A stretch of DNA of 64,000 nt from assembly GCF_013363995.1 (NCBI RefSeq), contig NZ_JABWGO010000001.1, forward strand, positions 2,303,222 through 2,367,221. The letters run 5' to 3'. The DNA comes from Nonomuraea rhodomycinica (GTDB taxonomy: Bacteria > Actinomycetota > Actinomycetes > Streptosporangiales > Streptosporangiaceae). Position 1 is the first letter of the stretch, and each line of letters starts with the position of its first letter. Positions 35,900 to 44,259 of the stretch are shown here, piece by piece. The notes under the pieces are model-generated. The model did not search any database. It was not told the origin of the DNA and worked only from the letters and a program-made list of their open reading frames with translations. The position numbers and the translations under genes were made by a program.

Positions 35900-36015
35900 A
35901 CGGCACGGTGATCGCGCAGGGCCTCATCACCGGGGGCACCGACTGCTCCGCCCTGTACACCAAGCTCTCGGGCGTGCGGGCCTGGAACTCGGGCGTCTCG
36001 GTCCTGACGGACTAG
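35900..36015 (+). pseudogene. Orphan C-terminal fragment of a secreted-protease-like protein
   Basis: A short stretch with perfect GC3 bias reads GTVIAQGLITGGTDCSALY then TKLSGVRAWNSGVSVLTD before a TAG at 36013. This looks like the C-terminal end of a trypsin-like (S1) secreted peptidase, but the body of the gene is missing. Upstream, the same frame runs through noncoding-looking sequence and the shifted CHAP gene. It may be a remnant or a domain cut off from a neighbour. Confidence 0.35.
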
Positions 36016-36043
36016 AACGCGGTCAGTCGCGCGATGCCCTGTC

Positions 36044-36871
36044 CTACGCGCGCGTGACGCCGTACCGGGCCGCGAAGGACTCCAGAGCCGACACCGCGTC
36101 CCTGCTCCGCTTCCACGGACGGACGATGAGCCGGTTCACCCCGAGCGCCGCCCAGGACGGCACCTCGTCCGGCGACCCCAGCTCGTACGCGTGGACCGTC
36201 ACCGACCTCGTCCCCCCGAGCGCCGCGAGGCGGTCGAGCTGGGGCCGGATCGACTCCAGCGTGTGCGGCATGCTGATCCAGCCGTCGCACAGCCGCGCGG
36301 CCCGGCGCAGCGCGGCGGGCGACTCGCCGCCGCACAGGATCGGCAGCCGGTGCTGGACGGGCTTCGGCTCGAACGCCACCTCCGGGAACGAGTAGAACCT
36401 CCCGGAGTGCGCCACCACGGGCTCGTCCCAGAGCCGCCGGGTCACCTCGATGACCTCGTCCAGCCGGGCGCCCCGGTCCGCGAACGGCACCCCGGCCGCG
36501 TCCCATTCGCCCCGGTACCACCCGGCGCCCACCCCGCAGATCGCCCGGCCGGACGACACCACGTCGAGCGTGGCGAAGGCGCGCGCCGACACGAACGGGT
36601 GCCGCAACGCGAGCAGGTGCACGGCGGTGCCCAGCCGGACGCGGGTGGTGTGCGCGGCCAGCCAGCACAGGTACGCCGGGGCGTCGAACAGGGGCGTGGA
36701 CGGCTTGATGCCCGGGTCCGAGGTGCCCGGGTAGACCGCCGACGACAGGTCGGTGGTGAACACCAGATGCTCGGGCAGCCACACCGACTCGAACCCGAGC
36801 CGGTCGGCCGCCACCGCGACGTCCTTCCACGCGGCCGGGTGGATGAGGCCCAGGGGCACGCCGTACTTCAC
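36044..36871 (-). CDS. F420-dependent LLM-class oxidoreductase
   Basis: A 275-residue luciferase-like monooxygenase-fold protein of the F420-dependent group: WLPEHLVF, TTRVRLGTAVHLLALRHPF, SGRAICGVGAGWYRGEWDAAGVPF and PILCGGESPAALRRAARLCDGW are characteristic. It probably reduces or oxidises a pathway intermediate with F420. GTG at 36871 overlaps the acyl-CoA dehydrogenase stop (GTGA), so it is the third gene of the 39037-36044 operon. Confidence 0.9.
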   Translation of the reverse strand: MKYGVPLGLIHPAAWKDVAVAADRLGFESVWLPEHLVFTTDLSSAVYPGTSDPGIKPSTPLFDAPAYLCWLAAHTTRVRLGTAVHLLALRHPFVSARAFATLDVVSSGRAICGVGAGWYRGEWDAAGVPFADRGARLDEVIEVTRRLWDEPVVAHSGRFYSFPEVAFEPKPVQHRLPILCGGESPAALRRAARLCDGWISMPHTLESIRPQLDRLAALGGTRSVTVHAYELGSPDEVPSWAALGVNRLIVRPWKRSRDAVSALESFAARYGVTRA

Positions 36872-37878
36872 GGGTACCGCCGCAGGTCGCCGCCGGCGAG
36901 GGCCTCGCGGATCCTGGCCCGGTGCTCGGCCGCGCCGCCGTACGCGGCCGACAGCGACCACGCGCGGGCCAGCCAGAACCTCAGGTCGAGTTCCTCGGTG
37001 TAGCCGATCGCGCCGTGCGTCTGGAGCGCGGCGCGGGCGGCGAGGTCGGCGGCCTCGCCGGCCGCCGCCTTGGCGGCGCTCACGTCCCGACCCACATCAG
37101 GCACGGCCCTCACCTCCAGACCCGCATCGGGTACGGCCGCCTCCACGGCCAGTGCGGCCCGGTGGACCAGCGGCGCGGCGAAGGCGACGGCGACCGCCAC
37201 GTCGGCCAGCCGGTGCTTGACCGCCTGGAACGACCCGATCGGCGCGCCGAACTGCCTCCTGCTCCGCGCGTAGGCCACGGAGACCTCCAGCAGCCTCCGC
37301 GCCACCCCGATGAGCTGGGCGGCGGTCGCCACGGTGGCCGCGCGCAGCGCCGGGGCGAGCGGCCGGTCCAGCGGCGTGGACTCCGTGTACGTCACCTCGG
37401 ACAGACGCCGGCACGGGTCCGGTCCCGGCAGGGGCCGCAGCCGCGCCGCCTCGCGTCCCACCACCACCGCACCGCCGTCACGTCCCCTCGTGCTCGGCGC
37501 GGCGACCACGATGAGGTCGGCCAGGTCCGCGTCCGGCGCGCCGGCGCCGCCCGGCGGCACCACGCTCACCCGCACGGCCCCGGAGGCCAGCTTGGGCACC
37601 CCCGGCAGCAGGTACGGCGCGACGACGGCCGTCTCCACGACCGGCCCCGGCAGGCAGGCCCGGCCGGTCTCCTCCAGGGCGGGCAGGGCGTCCACCAGGC
37701 AGAGTCCCAGCCCGTCGGCCTCGGGGGGCACGAGCAGCCCGAAGAAGCCCACGGCGGCGAGCCGGTCCCACGCGGGCAGCCGCTCGCTGCGCAACGCCGA
37801 GGCCGGGCAGTGCTCGGTCAGGACGTCTCGTACGGTCTCGGCCAGCGCGAGCTGGTCCGGGGTGAAGGCGAAGTCCAT
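36868..37878 (-). CDS. Acyl-CoA dehydrogenase, short partner subunit
   Basis: A 336-residue acyl-CoA dehydrogenase that is shorter than the usual 380 or so. N-terminal MDFAFTPDQLALAETVRDVL and C-terminal helices with RQFGAPIGSFQAVKHRLAD and THGAIGYTEELDLRFWLAR are present, while the central beta domain is reduced. The canonical catalytic Glu is not obvious. Such short proteins form heteromers with a full-size partner (here the gene at 37937-39037), as described for steroid side-chain ChsE pairs. ATG at 37878 has GGAGG 9 nt upstream. Confidence 0.88.
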   Translation of the reverse strand: MDFAFTPDQLALAETVRDVLTEHCPASALRSERLPAWDRLAAVGFFGLLVPPEADGLGLCLVDALPALEETGRACLPGPVVETAVVAPYLLPGVPKLASGAVRVSVVPPGGAGAPDADLADLIVVAAPSTRGRDGGAVVVGREAARLRPLPGPDPCRRLSEVTYTESTPLDRPLAPALRAATVATAAQLIGVARRLLEVSVAYARSRRQFGAPIGSFQAVKHRLADVAVAVAFAAPLVHRAALAVEAAVPDAGLEVRAVPDVGRDVSAAKAAAGEAADLAARAALQTHGAIGYTEELDLRFWLARAWSLSAAYGGAAEHRARIREALAGGDLRRYP

Positions 37879-37936
37879 CGAGGGGGCCTCCCGGCTCGGC
37901 ACGGACAGGACTCGGTACGCACACGAGGGGTGGGCG

Positions 37937-39037
37937 TCACCGGGGCAGCCCCAGGACGCGCTCGGCGATGATCGTGCGCTGGATCTCGTTGGTGCCCGCG
38001 TAGATCGGCCCCGCCAGGGCGAACAGGAACCCGTCGAGCCACGGCGTCGTCCCCGCCCGCTCGCCCAGCAGTTCCATGGCCAGGCCGTGCATCCGCAGGT
38101 CCAGCTCCGACCAGAAGACCTTGCCCATGCTGGACGCGGGCCCGATCTCCTCCCCGGCCGTGATGCGGCGGGCGGTGTGGAAGGTGTGCAGCCGGTACGC
38201 CTCGGCGTCGATCCAGCACCGGGCGGCCCGGTCGGCGAGCGCCGGGTCGGCGTCGCGGGCCAGGGCGACGAGCCGGTCGGCGGTGGCCAGGAAGCGGCCG
38301 GGGCTGCGCAGGGTGAGGCCGCGTTCGGAGGAGGTGGCGGCCATGGCGATGCGCCACCCGTCGCCGGGTTCGCCGATCACCATCGTGTCGGGCACGTACA
38401 CGCCGTCGAAGAACAGCTCCGCGAACCCGGGCAGCCCGTCGAGCTGGGCGACGGGCCGCACGGCGACGTCCTCCAGCGGGAACATGACGTAGGTCAGCCC
38501 CTTGTGGCGCGCCCCGGAGGTGCGGAACAGGCCGAACCCGTGCGAGGCGTACGCGGCCCGGGAGCTCCACGTCTTCTGCCCGTACAGCCGCCAGCCGCCG
38601 TCGGCCCGCTCGGCGCGGGAGGTGAGCGCGGCCAGGTCGCTGCCCGCCTCGGGCTCGGACCACGCCTGCGCCCAGACCTGGTCGGCGCGGGCCATGCCGG
38701 GCAGCCAGGCGCGCCGCTGCTCCTCGGTGCCGAACGCCATCAGGGTCGGGGCGAGCAGGAAGATCCCGTTCTGGCTGACCCTGCCGGGAGCGCCGGCGGC
38801 CCAGTACTCCTCCTCGAAGATCAGCCATTCGACCAGCGACGCGCCGCGCCCGCCGTACTCCTCGGGCCAGGAGACGGCGGACAGGCGGGCGGAGGCCAGC
38901 AGCGCCTCCCAGGCGCGGTGCGCCTCGAAGCCCTCGGGGGTGTCCATCGACGGCGGCCGCTCGGGTACGTGCCGGGCCAGCCAGTCGCGGACCTCGGCGC
39001 GGAAGTCCCGTTCGGCCCTGGTGAAGTCGAGATCCAC
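37937..39037 (-). CDS. Acyl-CoA dehydrogenase, partner subunit
   Basis: A 366-residue acyl-CoA dehydrogenase with WPEEYGGRGAS, QAWSEPEAGSDLA (flavin/substrate loop), GQKTWSS and the C-terminal GPIYAGTNEIQRTIIAERV. Next to the shorter dehydrogenase it likely makes an alpha2beta2 enzyme. The start is GTG at 39037 with no ribosome site. TAGGTT 7 nt upstream could be a -10, giving a leaderless mRNA, and the recurring operator overlaps this promoter. Confidence 0.92.
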   Translation of the reverse strand: MDLDFTRAERDFRAEVRDWLARHVPERPPSMDTPEGFEAHRAWEALLASARLSAVSWPEEYGGRGASLVEWLIFEEEYWAAGAPGRVSQNGIFLLAPTLMAFGTEEQRRAWLPGMARADQVWAQAWSEPEAGSDLAALTSRAERADGGWRLYGQKTWSSRAAYASHGFGLFRTSGARHKGLTYVMFPLEDVAVRPVAQLDGLPGFAELFFDGVYVPDTMVIGEPGDGWRIAMAATSSERGLTLRSPGRFLATADRLVALARDADPALADRAARCWIDAEAYRLHTFHTARRITAGEEIGPASSMGKVFWSELDLRMHGLAMELLGERAGTTPWLDGFLFALAGPIYAGTNEIQRTIIAERVLGLPR

Positions 39038-39045
39038 GAGACCAA

Positions 39046-39061
39046 CCTAGCGCACGCTTGG
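39046..39061 (-). promoter_or_regulatory. Copy 4 of recurring 16-bp operator
   Basis: CCTAGCGCACGCTTGG (minus strand CCAAGCGTGCGCTAGG), the most symmetric copy along with 48344. It overlaps the likely -10 of the acyl-CoA dehydrogenase operon. Confidence 0.7.
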
Positions 39062-39106
39062 TTAGCTGACCAGGCGCCGCGGCTCGCGGCCGGGGAGGGA
39101 CGCCGC

Positions 39107-39631
39107 TCACACTCCGGCGCGCTGCTCCGCGACGCCGGCCTCACGGATGCGGAAGACGGGATGGCGCGGCGCGATGCGGTGGAACTCCGGCAAGGGGTCC
39201 GTCGGCCGCAGTCCCAGGTGGGGCCGGGCGGCAGGCGCGACGGCCAGGTAGCGGCGCAGGATCTCCGCGCGCCGCCCGGGCGGGACCTCCTCCAGCACGA
39301 TCCGGGTCTCGCGCCCCTGACGGCGCAGCACCGCCTCACCCCCTGCGGCCCGGACGTTGCGCACCCAGTTCGCGTCCGGCCCGAGCATCGACACGAGGAA
39401 CTCGCCGCCGCGGTGGGCCGCGACCGCGACCGGGACCGCCGTGACGGTGCCGCTGCGGCGCCCCGCCACCTTCAGCACCGCGCACTGGCGCGGTGACAGC
39501 CGCCGGGCCCCGTACAACATGACGTCGAGCCGGTTCACGAGCCGCATGAACGCGTTCGGCCGCCCGCGCCGGTACATCGCGCGCTTGAGCGCCGCGAACC
39601 CGCGTACGACGGCGCGCGCCCCTGCGGTCAT
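39107..39631 (-). CDS. Deazaflavin (F420)-dependent nitroreductase-family protein
   Basis: A 174-residue split-barrel protein of the DUF385/Ddn family. Typical segments are LKVAGRRSGTVTAVPVAVA, GGEFLVSMLGPDANWVRNVRAAGGEA and the Tyr-containing RYLAVAP. Family members bind F420 and reduce nitro compounds or quinones. ATG at 39631 has GGAGGAGG 5 nt upstream and overlaps the membrane protein stop (ATGA), so the two genes form an operon facing the TetR gene. Confidence 0.88.
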   Translation of the reverse strand: MTAGARAVVRGFAALKRAMYRRGRPNAFMRLVNRLDVMLYGARRLSPRQCAVLKVAGRRSGTVTAVPVAVAAHRGGEFLVSMLGPDANWVRNVRAAGGEAVLRRQGRETRIVLEEVPPGRRAEILRRYLAVAPAARPHLGLRPTDPLPEFHRIAPRHPVFRIREAGVAEQRAGV

Positions 39632-40068
39632 TCCGTCCTCCTCCACAGCACGACCGCGGCGAGACCGGCGACGCAGGGAAGGACCTGCAGCCAGCCCGGC
39701 AGGGGCGCGAGGCCGACATCGCCCGAGGTGTCCCGGACGGTCAGGCCGGCGACGGCGACGCAGACCGCGATCGCGAGCAGCCCGGCCGCCAGCGGGCGGG
39801 CCCAGCGCTTGCCGGCCCGGGCCGCCCACGCCGTGCCGAGCCAGCCGAGCAGTCCCAGCACCCCGATCGTGGACAGGATCGCCAGGTACGCGGTGACGGC
39901 GGAGTCGATCGCGCCGGACCCGTAGGCCGGATAGCCCGCCTTGATGTGGTCGGCCAGGACGCTCCGGTCGATCAGCGGGTAGACGGCGGCGACCACGGTG
40001 AGTCCCGCCCCGACGTACATCATCGCCACCGGTGTCCGGTTGCGCGGTCGCTGCCTCAGCTCGGTCAT
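39628..40068 (-). CDS. Small membrane protein, four helices
   Basis: A 146-residue protein with four hydrophobic helices (around 14-30, 58-78, 88-108, 125-142) and no recognised motif. The second half of the first loop is short and polar (YPLIDRSVLADHIKAGYP). It is the first gene of the operon with the nitroreductase and is divergent from tetR, with paired inverted repeats in between, so it is probably the main target of that repressor. Confidence 0.82.
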   Translation of the reverse strand: MTELRQRPRNRTPVAMMYVGAGLTVVAAVYPLIDRSVLADHIKAGYPAYGSGAIDSAVTAYLAILSTIGVLGLLGWLGTAWAARAGKRWARPLAAGLLAIAVCVAVAGLTVRDTSGDVGLAPLPGWLQVLPCVAGLAAVVLWRRTE

Positions 40069-40084
40069 GGCGCGAAGCCCCTCA

Positions 40085-40160
40085 TTCAGAAAGTCACTAT
40101 CTTCTGAAAGTGACTCTAAGCTTCGAGCTTCGAGACAGTCAATGTCTTCTGACAGTGACA
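40085..40160. promoter_or_regulatory. Two 24-bp TetR-type operator copies
   Basis: A 24-bp element at 40092-40115 (AGTCACT-10 nt-AGTGACT) is repeated at 40137-40160 with 20 of 24 bases identical. The first copy also interlocks with a second perfect inverted repeat, TTCAGAA-10 nt-TTCTGAA (40085-40108). They lie between the divergent membrane-protein operon and tetR, and a -10-like TACGGT sits 7 nt before the tetR ATG. Confidence 0.7.
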
Positions 40161-40185
40161 TGCTGAGTCCTGGTACGGTGACCGC

Positions 40186-40806
40186 ATGAGCGGGCTTCGC
40201 GAGCGCCGGCGGGACAAGGCCATGCGCGCCATCCAGGAATGCGCCCTCGACCTGTTCGACGAGAGAGGGTTCGCCGCGGTCACGATCGAGGAGATCGCGG
40301 CCGCGGCCGAGGTGTCGCCGTCGTCGGTGTACCGCTACTTCGGCACCAAGGAAGGCATCGTGGTGGCCGACGAGTTCGACCGGATGAACCCGGCGGACCT
40401 CCTGGACCCCGGCGATCCCGTCGGCAGCCTGTTGCGCGCCGTGCGCGCCTACGAGGCCGCGCCGGAGGCCGCCACCGGCTCCGCGGACGCGTCCACAGGC
40501 CCTCAGGCCGCGAGGAGCCCGTGGCGCAGGGTGCGCTATTTCTTCGCCGAGCCGTCCGTCCGCGTGGCCGTCCTCGCCAATCTCGACCGGGCGAGCCGGC
40601 GGATCGCGCCGCTGCTCGCGGCGGCCGGCGAACTGACCGGGACACAGGCCCGCGTGGTCACGAACGCCCTCGTCTTCGGCTACTTCGCCGCGCTGGAGCA
40701 GTGGTACCTCGACGGCGGCAGCCGCCCCATCGCCGGCTACGTCGAGGAGGGCCTGCGTCCCCTGCGCGGCGTCCTGCGGGCCTCCGGCCACGGCGGTCCC
40801 GCGTGA
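40186..40806 (+). CDS. TetR family repressor
   Basis: A 206-residue TetR protein. The helix-turn-helix is in the first 55 residues (FDERGFAAVTIEEIAAAAEV, SVYRYFGTKEGIV). The C-terminal ligand domain is unremarkable. It probably represses itself and the divergent membrane protein/nitroreductase operon through the two 24-bp operators upstream. Transcription may be leaderless. Confidence 0.92.
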   Translation: MSGLRERRRDKAMRAIQECALDLFDERGFAAVTIEEIAAAAEVSPSSVYRYFGTKEGIVVADEFDRMNPADLLDPGDPVGSLLRAVRAYEAAPEAATGSADASTGPQAARSPWRRVRYFFAEPSVRVAVLANLDRASRRIAPLLAAAGELTGTQARVVTNALVFGYFAALEQWYLDGGSRPIAGYVEEGLRPLRGVLRASGHGGPA

Positions 40807-40813
40807 CGGTCCC

Positions 40814-41785
40814 TCATCGGGGCCGGAAGGCGCGCCGCAGCGCGGCCAGCCGGGTCGCGGAGACGGCCCGGCCCAGCTCGGTGTCCGGCAGCAGCACGTC
40901 GAACCCGTGGAAGCCGCCCGGATACAGGTGGAACTCCGTCGAGACCCCCGCCTCGGCGAGCCGCCGGGCGTAGTCGAGCGCCTCGTCCCGGAAGATCTCC
41001 AGCTCCGTCACGTCCACGAACGCCGGAGGCAGCCCGGCCAGGTCCGCGGCCCGGGCCGGCGCCGCGTACGGGGAGACGTCCGCGCCGCCCGCCCGGTCGC
41101 CGAGCAGGGCCCGCCAGCCGAAGGCGTTGGCCGCGCCGTCCCACAGCGGGGCGTCGGCGAGGCGGCGGCTGGACGGGGTGACGCCGCGGTCGTCGAGCAT
41201 CGGGCCGGCCAGGAGCTGGAACGCCACGGCCGGGCCGCCCCGGTCGCGGGCCAGCAGGGCCGTGGCCGCGGCCAGGCCGCCGCCCGCGCTCATCCCGGCG
41301 ACGGCCAGCCGGGACGGGTCGGCGCCGAGCCCGGCGGCGTTCGCGGCGGTCCACACGAGCCCGGCGTAGCAGTCCTCGACGGGCGCGGGGTGCGGGTGCT
41401 CGGGCGCGAGCCGGTAGTCGACGGAGACGGCGACGCAGCCGAGCCGCTCCACGTACCCGGCGAGCAGGCCGTCGTCCATCTCCGGCCGGCCGAAGACCAT
41501 GCCGCCGCCGTGGATCCAGTACAGACATGGCCTACCGGCCGCGGCCGAGGGCGGGGCCGCCGGGAGGAGGACGCGCAGGCGCACGTCGCCCTCGGGGCCG
41601 GGCACACGCCGGTCCTCGACCACCACCCCCGGCCCCGGCGGCGGCACGAGCGCCAGCAGGGCGTCCAGTTCGGCCCGCCGGGCCGCGACGACCTCGGGCG
41701 TGAGCGTCGCCGCCTCCAGCGTGTGCAGCGGCGCCCGCTCCAGGGCCTCGCGCAGCTCCGGGTCGAGGTTGGGGTGCAGCGTCAT
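40814..41785 (-). CDS. HSL-family alpha/beta hydrolase (esterase)
   Basis: A 323-residue hormone-sensitive-lipase-type esterase. The oxyanion motif is IHGGGMVFG, the nucleophile Ser is in GMSAGGGLA, Asp is in the PAFVDVTELEIFRDE region and His in GGFHGFD. No signal peptide is seen. It is convergent with tetR (8 nt between stops). Substrates of the family are short or branched esters. Confidence 0.92.
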   Translation of the reverse strand: MTLHPNLDPELREALERAPLHTLEAATLTPEVVAARRAELDALLALVPPPGPGVVVEDRRVPGPEGDVRLRVLLPAAPPSAAAGRPCLYWIHGGGMVFGRPEMDDGLLAGYVERLGCVAVSVDYRLAPEHPHPAPVEDCYAGLVWTAANAAGLGADPSRLAVAGMSAGGGLAAATALLARDRGGPAVAFQLLAGPMLDDRGVTPSSRRLADAPLWDGAANAFGWRALLGDRAGGADVSPYAAPARAADLAGLPPAFVDVTELEIFRDEALDYARRLAEAGVSTEFHLYPGGFHGFDVLLPDTELGRAVSATRLAALRRAFRPR

Positions 41786-41831
41786 GCCCCATGTCTTTCC
41801 TCGGTACGGGGCCCCGTACCCTCGCCGGCGC

Positions 41832-42488
41832 CTACGCGAGGAGTTCGACGACGCGCTCGGCCAGCGGGGCCGCGCTGGCCGGGTTCTGGCCGGTGGCGAG
41901 GCGGCCGTCCACGACCACCTGGGCCTGCCAGTCCGGCGCCCCCTCGTGCCGCGCGCCCCGCTCCACCAGCGCGTCGGCCAGCAGGAACGGCACGACCTCG
42001 GCCACGCCGGCGGCCTTCTCCTCGCTGTTGGTGAACGCGGCGACCCGCTTGCCGTCCACCAGGTGCGTGCCGTCGGACAGCGTGAGGTTCACCAGCGCGG
42101 ACGGCCCGTGGCAGACGGCGGCCACCACGCCGCCGCGCTCGTAGACCTCCCTCCCGACGCGGGCGACGTCGGGGTCCGGCGGGAAGTCCCACATGGTGCC
42201 GTGGCCGCCGGCGTAGAAGACGGCGTCGTAGGCGGAGCCGTCCACGTCGGCCAGCCTGGCGGTGTCATGGGCCGCCTCCGTGGCGAGGAAGGCGTTCTGC
42301 ACCTCGTCGGACGGGTCGTGGCCGTCCTGGGGCGGCTCGCCGCCGCGCACGCTGGCCACGTCCACCTGGAACCCGGCCGCGCGGAACACCTCCCACGGGT
42401 GGGCCGCCTCGGACACGTAGTAGCCGGTCCGGCGCACGCCGCCGAGGTCGTCATGGCTGGTCAGTGCGATGAGAATGCGCTTGGTCAT
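41832..42488 (-). CDS. DJ-1/PfpI family protein (Hsp31-like)
   Basis: A 218-residue protein of the DJ-1/PfpI superfamily. The nucleophile-elbow Cys is in AAVCHGPSALV, and YAGGHGTMWDFP is the Hsp31-type acidic/His region. Homologues act as glyoxalase III/deglycase or chaperone. It is divergent from a LysR gene with 71 nt between starts, so the LysR protein probably controls it. Confidence 0.9.
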   Translation of the reverse strand: MTKRILIALTSHDDLGGVRRTGYYVSEAAHPWEVFRAAGFQVDVASVRGGEPPQDGHDPSDEVQNAFLATEAAHDTARLADVDGSAYDAVFYAGGHGTMWDFPPDPDVARVGREVYERGGVVAAVCHGPSALVNLTLSDGTHLVDGKRVAAFTNSEEKAAGVAEVVPFLLADALVERGARHEGAPDWQAQVVVDGRLATGQNPASAAPLAERVVELLA

Positions 42489-42559
42489 GTCCCCAGGATG
42501 CCGCGCGCCGCCATCAGTCACCAATAGCGCACAGCCCGTCCAGCCATCAGAATACTGAT

Positions 42560-43423
42560 ATGTCGGTATCACTGGATCTGCTCAGGACCTTCCTCGCGGT
42601 CTACCGCACGGGGTCGATCACGGCGGCGGCGCAGACGCTGCGCCTGTCGCAGCCCGCCGTCACCGCCCAGGTCAAGTCCCTGGAGGCGGCCCTGGAACGG
42701 CCGCTGTTCGACCGCATGCCGCGCGGGGTGACGCCCACGGCCGCCGCGGACGAGCTGGCCCGCCGGGTGGCCGCGTCCCTGGACACGCTGGACGCCGTCG
42801 TCGGCGCGCGGCTGCCGGTCGGGCGCGCGGTGCACCTGGGCGGGCCGGCGGAGTTCCTGTCGGAGCAGGTGGTGCCGATGCTGGCGCCGCTGGTGCGCGA
42901 CGGGCTGCGCGTGCGCCTCACGTTCGGGCTGTCCGACGACCTGCTCGCCGACCTCGCCGCCGGGCGGCTCGACCTGGTGGTCTCCACGATCCGGCCGCGC
43001 CACCGCGGCATCCAGGCCGAGCCGGTGTACGACGAGGAGTTCGTGCTGGTCGCCGCCGCGGCCGCGGCGGGGCGGTGGCCGGACGAGCTGCCGCTGATCG
43101 CCTACGCGGAGGACCTGCCGATCGTGCGGCGCTACTGGCGCACGGTCTTCGGCCGCCGCCCGTCGGCCGACGCCCGGATGGTGATCCCCGACCTGCGGGG
43201 CGTCCTGAACGCGGTGCTGGCCGGGATGGGGTGCTCGGTGCTGCCCTCGTACCTGTGCCGCGCGCACCTGGCGTCCGGGGCGCTGGTGGCGCTGGCCGAG
43301 CCGGAGGTGCCGCCGATCAACACCGGCTACCTCGCGGTCCGCTCGGGCGGCCTGTCCGCCGAGCCGGTCGCCCGCGTCCACGCCCACCTGCTCGCGGCGA
43401 TCCGCGCCGTCCCCTCCTTCTGA
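42560..43423 (+). CDS. LysR family transcriptional regulator
   Basis: A 287-residue LysR protein. The N-terminal winged helix reads LLRTFLAVYRTGSITAAAQT and LSQPAVTAQVKSLE, followed by a periplasmic-binding-type effector domain. It is divergent from the DJ-1/PfpI gene, the usual LysR target arrangement. Its TGA stop forms the first three bases of a perfect 16-bp tandem repeat. Confidence 0.92.
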   Translation: MSVSLDLLRTFLAVYRTGSITAAAQTLRLSQPAVTAQVKSLEAALERPLFDRMPRGVTPTAAADELARRVAASLDTLDAVVGARLPVGRAVHLGGPAEFLSEQVVPMLAPLVRDGLRVRLTFGLSDDLLADLAAGRLDLVVSTIRPRHRGIQAEPVYDEEFVLVAAAAAAGRWPDELPLIAYAEDLPIVRRYWRTVFGRRPSADARMVIPDLRGVLNAVLAGMGCSVLPSYLCRAHLASGALVALAEPEVPPINTGYLAVRSGGLSAEPVARVHAHLLAAIRAVPSF

Positions 43424-43516
43424 TCACGCCGCTCGCTGATCACGCCGCTCGCTGATCACGCCGCTCGCTGATCACGCCGCTCGCTGATCACGCCGCTCGC
43501 TGATCACGCCGCTCGC
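43421..43516. repeat. Six perfect 16-bp tandem repeats
   Basis: Six identical copies of TGATCACGCCGCTCGC fill 43421-43516 exactly, from the LysR stop codon to 2 nt before the stop of livG. There is no spacer variation and no leader, so this is a minisatellite and not a CRISPR. Each unit contains the palindrome TGATCA. Confidence 0.97.
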
Positions 43517-43518
43517 GG

Positions 43519-44259
43519 TCAGCCCAGGTACGCGGCCCGCACCACCGGGTCCTGCCGGACCTCCTCAGGCGGCCCCGTGGCGATGACCCGGCCGAGGTCG
43601 AGCACCACCAGCCGGTCGCAGGCGTCCATCACGAAACCCATGTCGTGCTCGACGAGCAGCACCGTGGTGTCCAGCGCCGCGACGACCGCGCGCAGCCGGG
43701 CGGTCTGCTCGGCGTCGAGCCCGGAGGTGGGCTCGTCGAGCAGCAGCAGCCTCGGCCGGTCGGCCAGGGCGCGGGCCAGCTCCACCAGCCGCCGCTGCCC
43801 CACCGGCAGCGCCGCCGCGTACGCGTCGCGCAGCGCGGTCAGCCCGCACATCTCCAGCACCTCCGCCACGCGCGCCAGCCGCTCACGCTCCAGCCGCCGG
43901 CGCGCGGGCCCGCCCACCAGGTCGGCGGCCAGGCCGCCTCCGCCGCCGTGCCAGTCGAGGGCCGCTAGCACGTTGCCGGCCACCGTGAGCCGCCCGAACA
44001 CCTGGGTGCGCTGGAACGTGCGCCGCAGCCCGCGCCGGGCGCGCCGGACCGCGGACGCGCGGGTCAGGTCCTCCCCGGCCACGCTCACCCGTCCCGCGCC
44101 CGGCCGGCGCAGCCCCGACACCACGTCGAACAGCGTCGTCTTGCCCGCGCCGTTCGGCCCGATCACCCCGCACACCTGCCCCCGGGGCACCTCGAACGAC
44201 ACCCCGTCCAGGGCCTTGACGCCGCCGAAGGACACGGACACGTCGCTCACCCGCAGCAT
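43519..44259 (-). CDS. livG: Branched-chain amino acid-type ABC transporter ATP-binding protein (LivG)
   Basis: A 246-residue ABC ATPase. Walker A is GPNGAGKTT, the Q-loop region RRTFQRTQVFGRLTV is LivG-typical, the signature is the degenerate LPVGQRRLVELARAL, and Walker B is LLLLDEPTSGLD. ATG at 44259 shares a base with the upstream stop (TGATG). It is the last gene of the transporter operon begun at 48298. Confidence 0.92.
   Translation of the reverse strand: MLRVSDVSVSFGGVKALDGVSFEVPRGQVCGVIGPNGAGKTTLFDVVSGLRRPGAGRVSVAGEDLTRASAVRRARRGLRRTFQRTQVFGRLTVAGNVLAALDWHGGGGGLAADLVGGPARRRLERERLARVAEVLEMCGLTALRDAYAAALPVGQRRLVELARALADRPRLLLLDEPTSGLDAEQTARLRAVVAALDTTVLLVEHDMGFVMDACDRLVVLDLGRVIATGPPEEVRQDPVVRAAYLG

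Noticed and set aside
43421-43516. Possible CRISPR array
   Set aside because: The units are directly adjacent with no spacers, and no cas genes are present.
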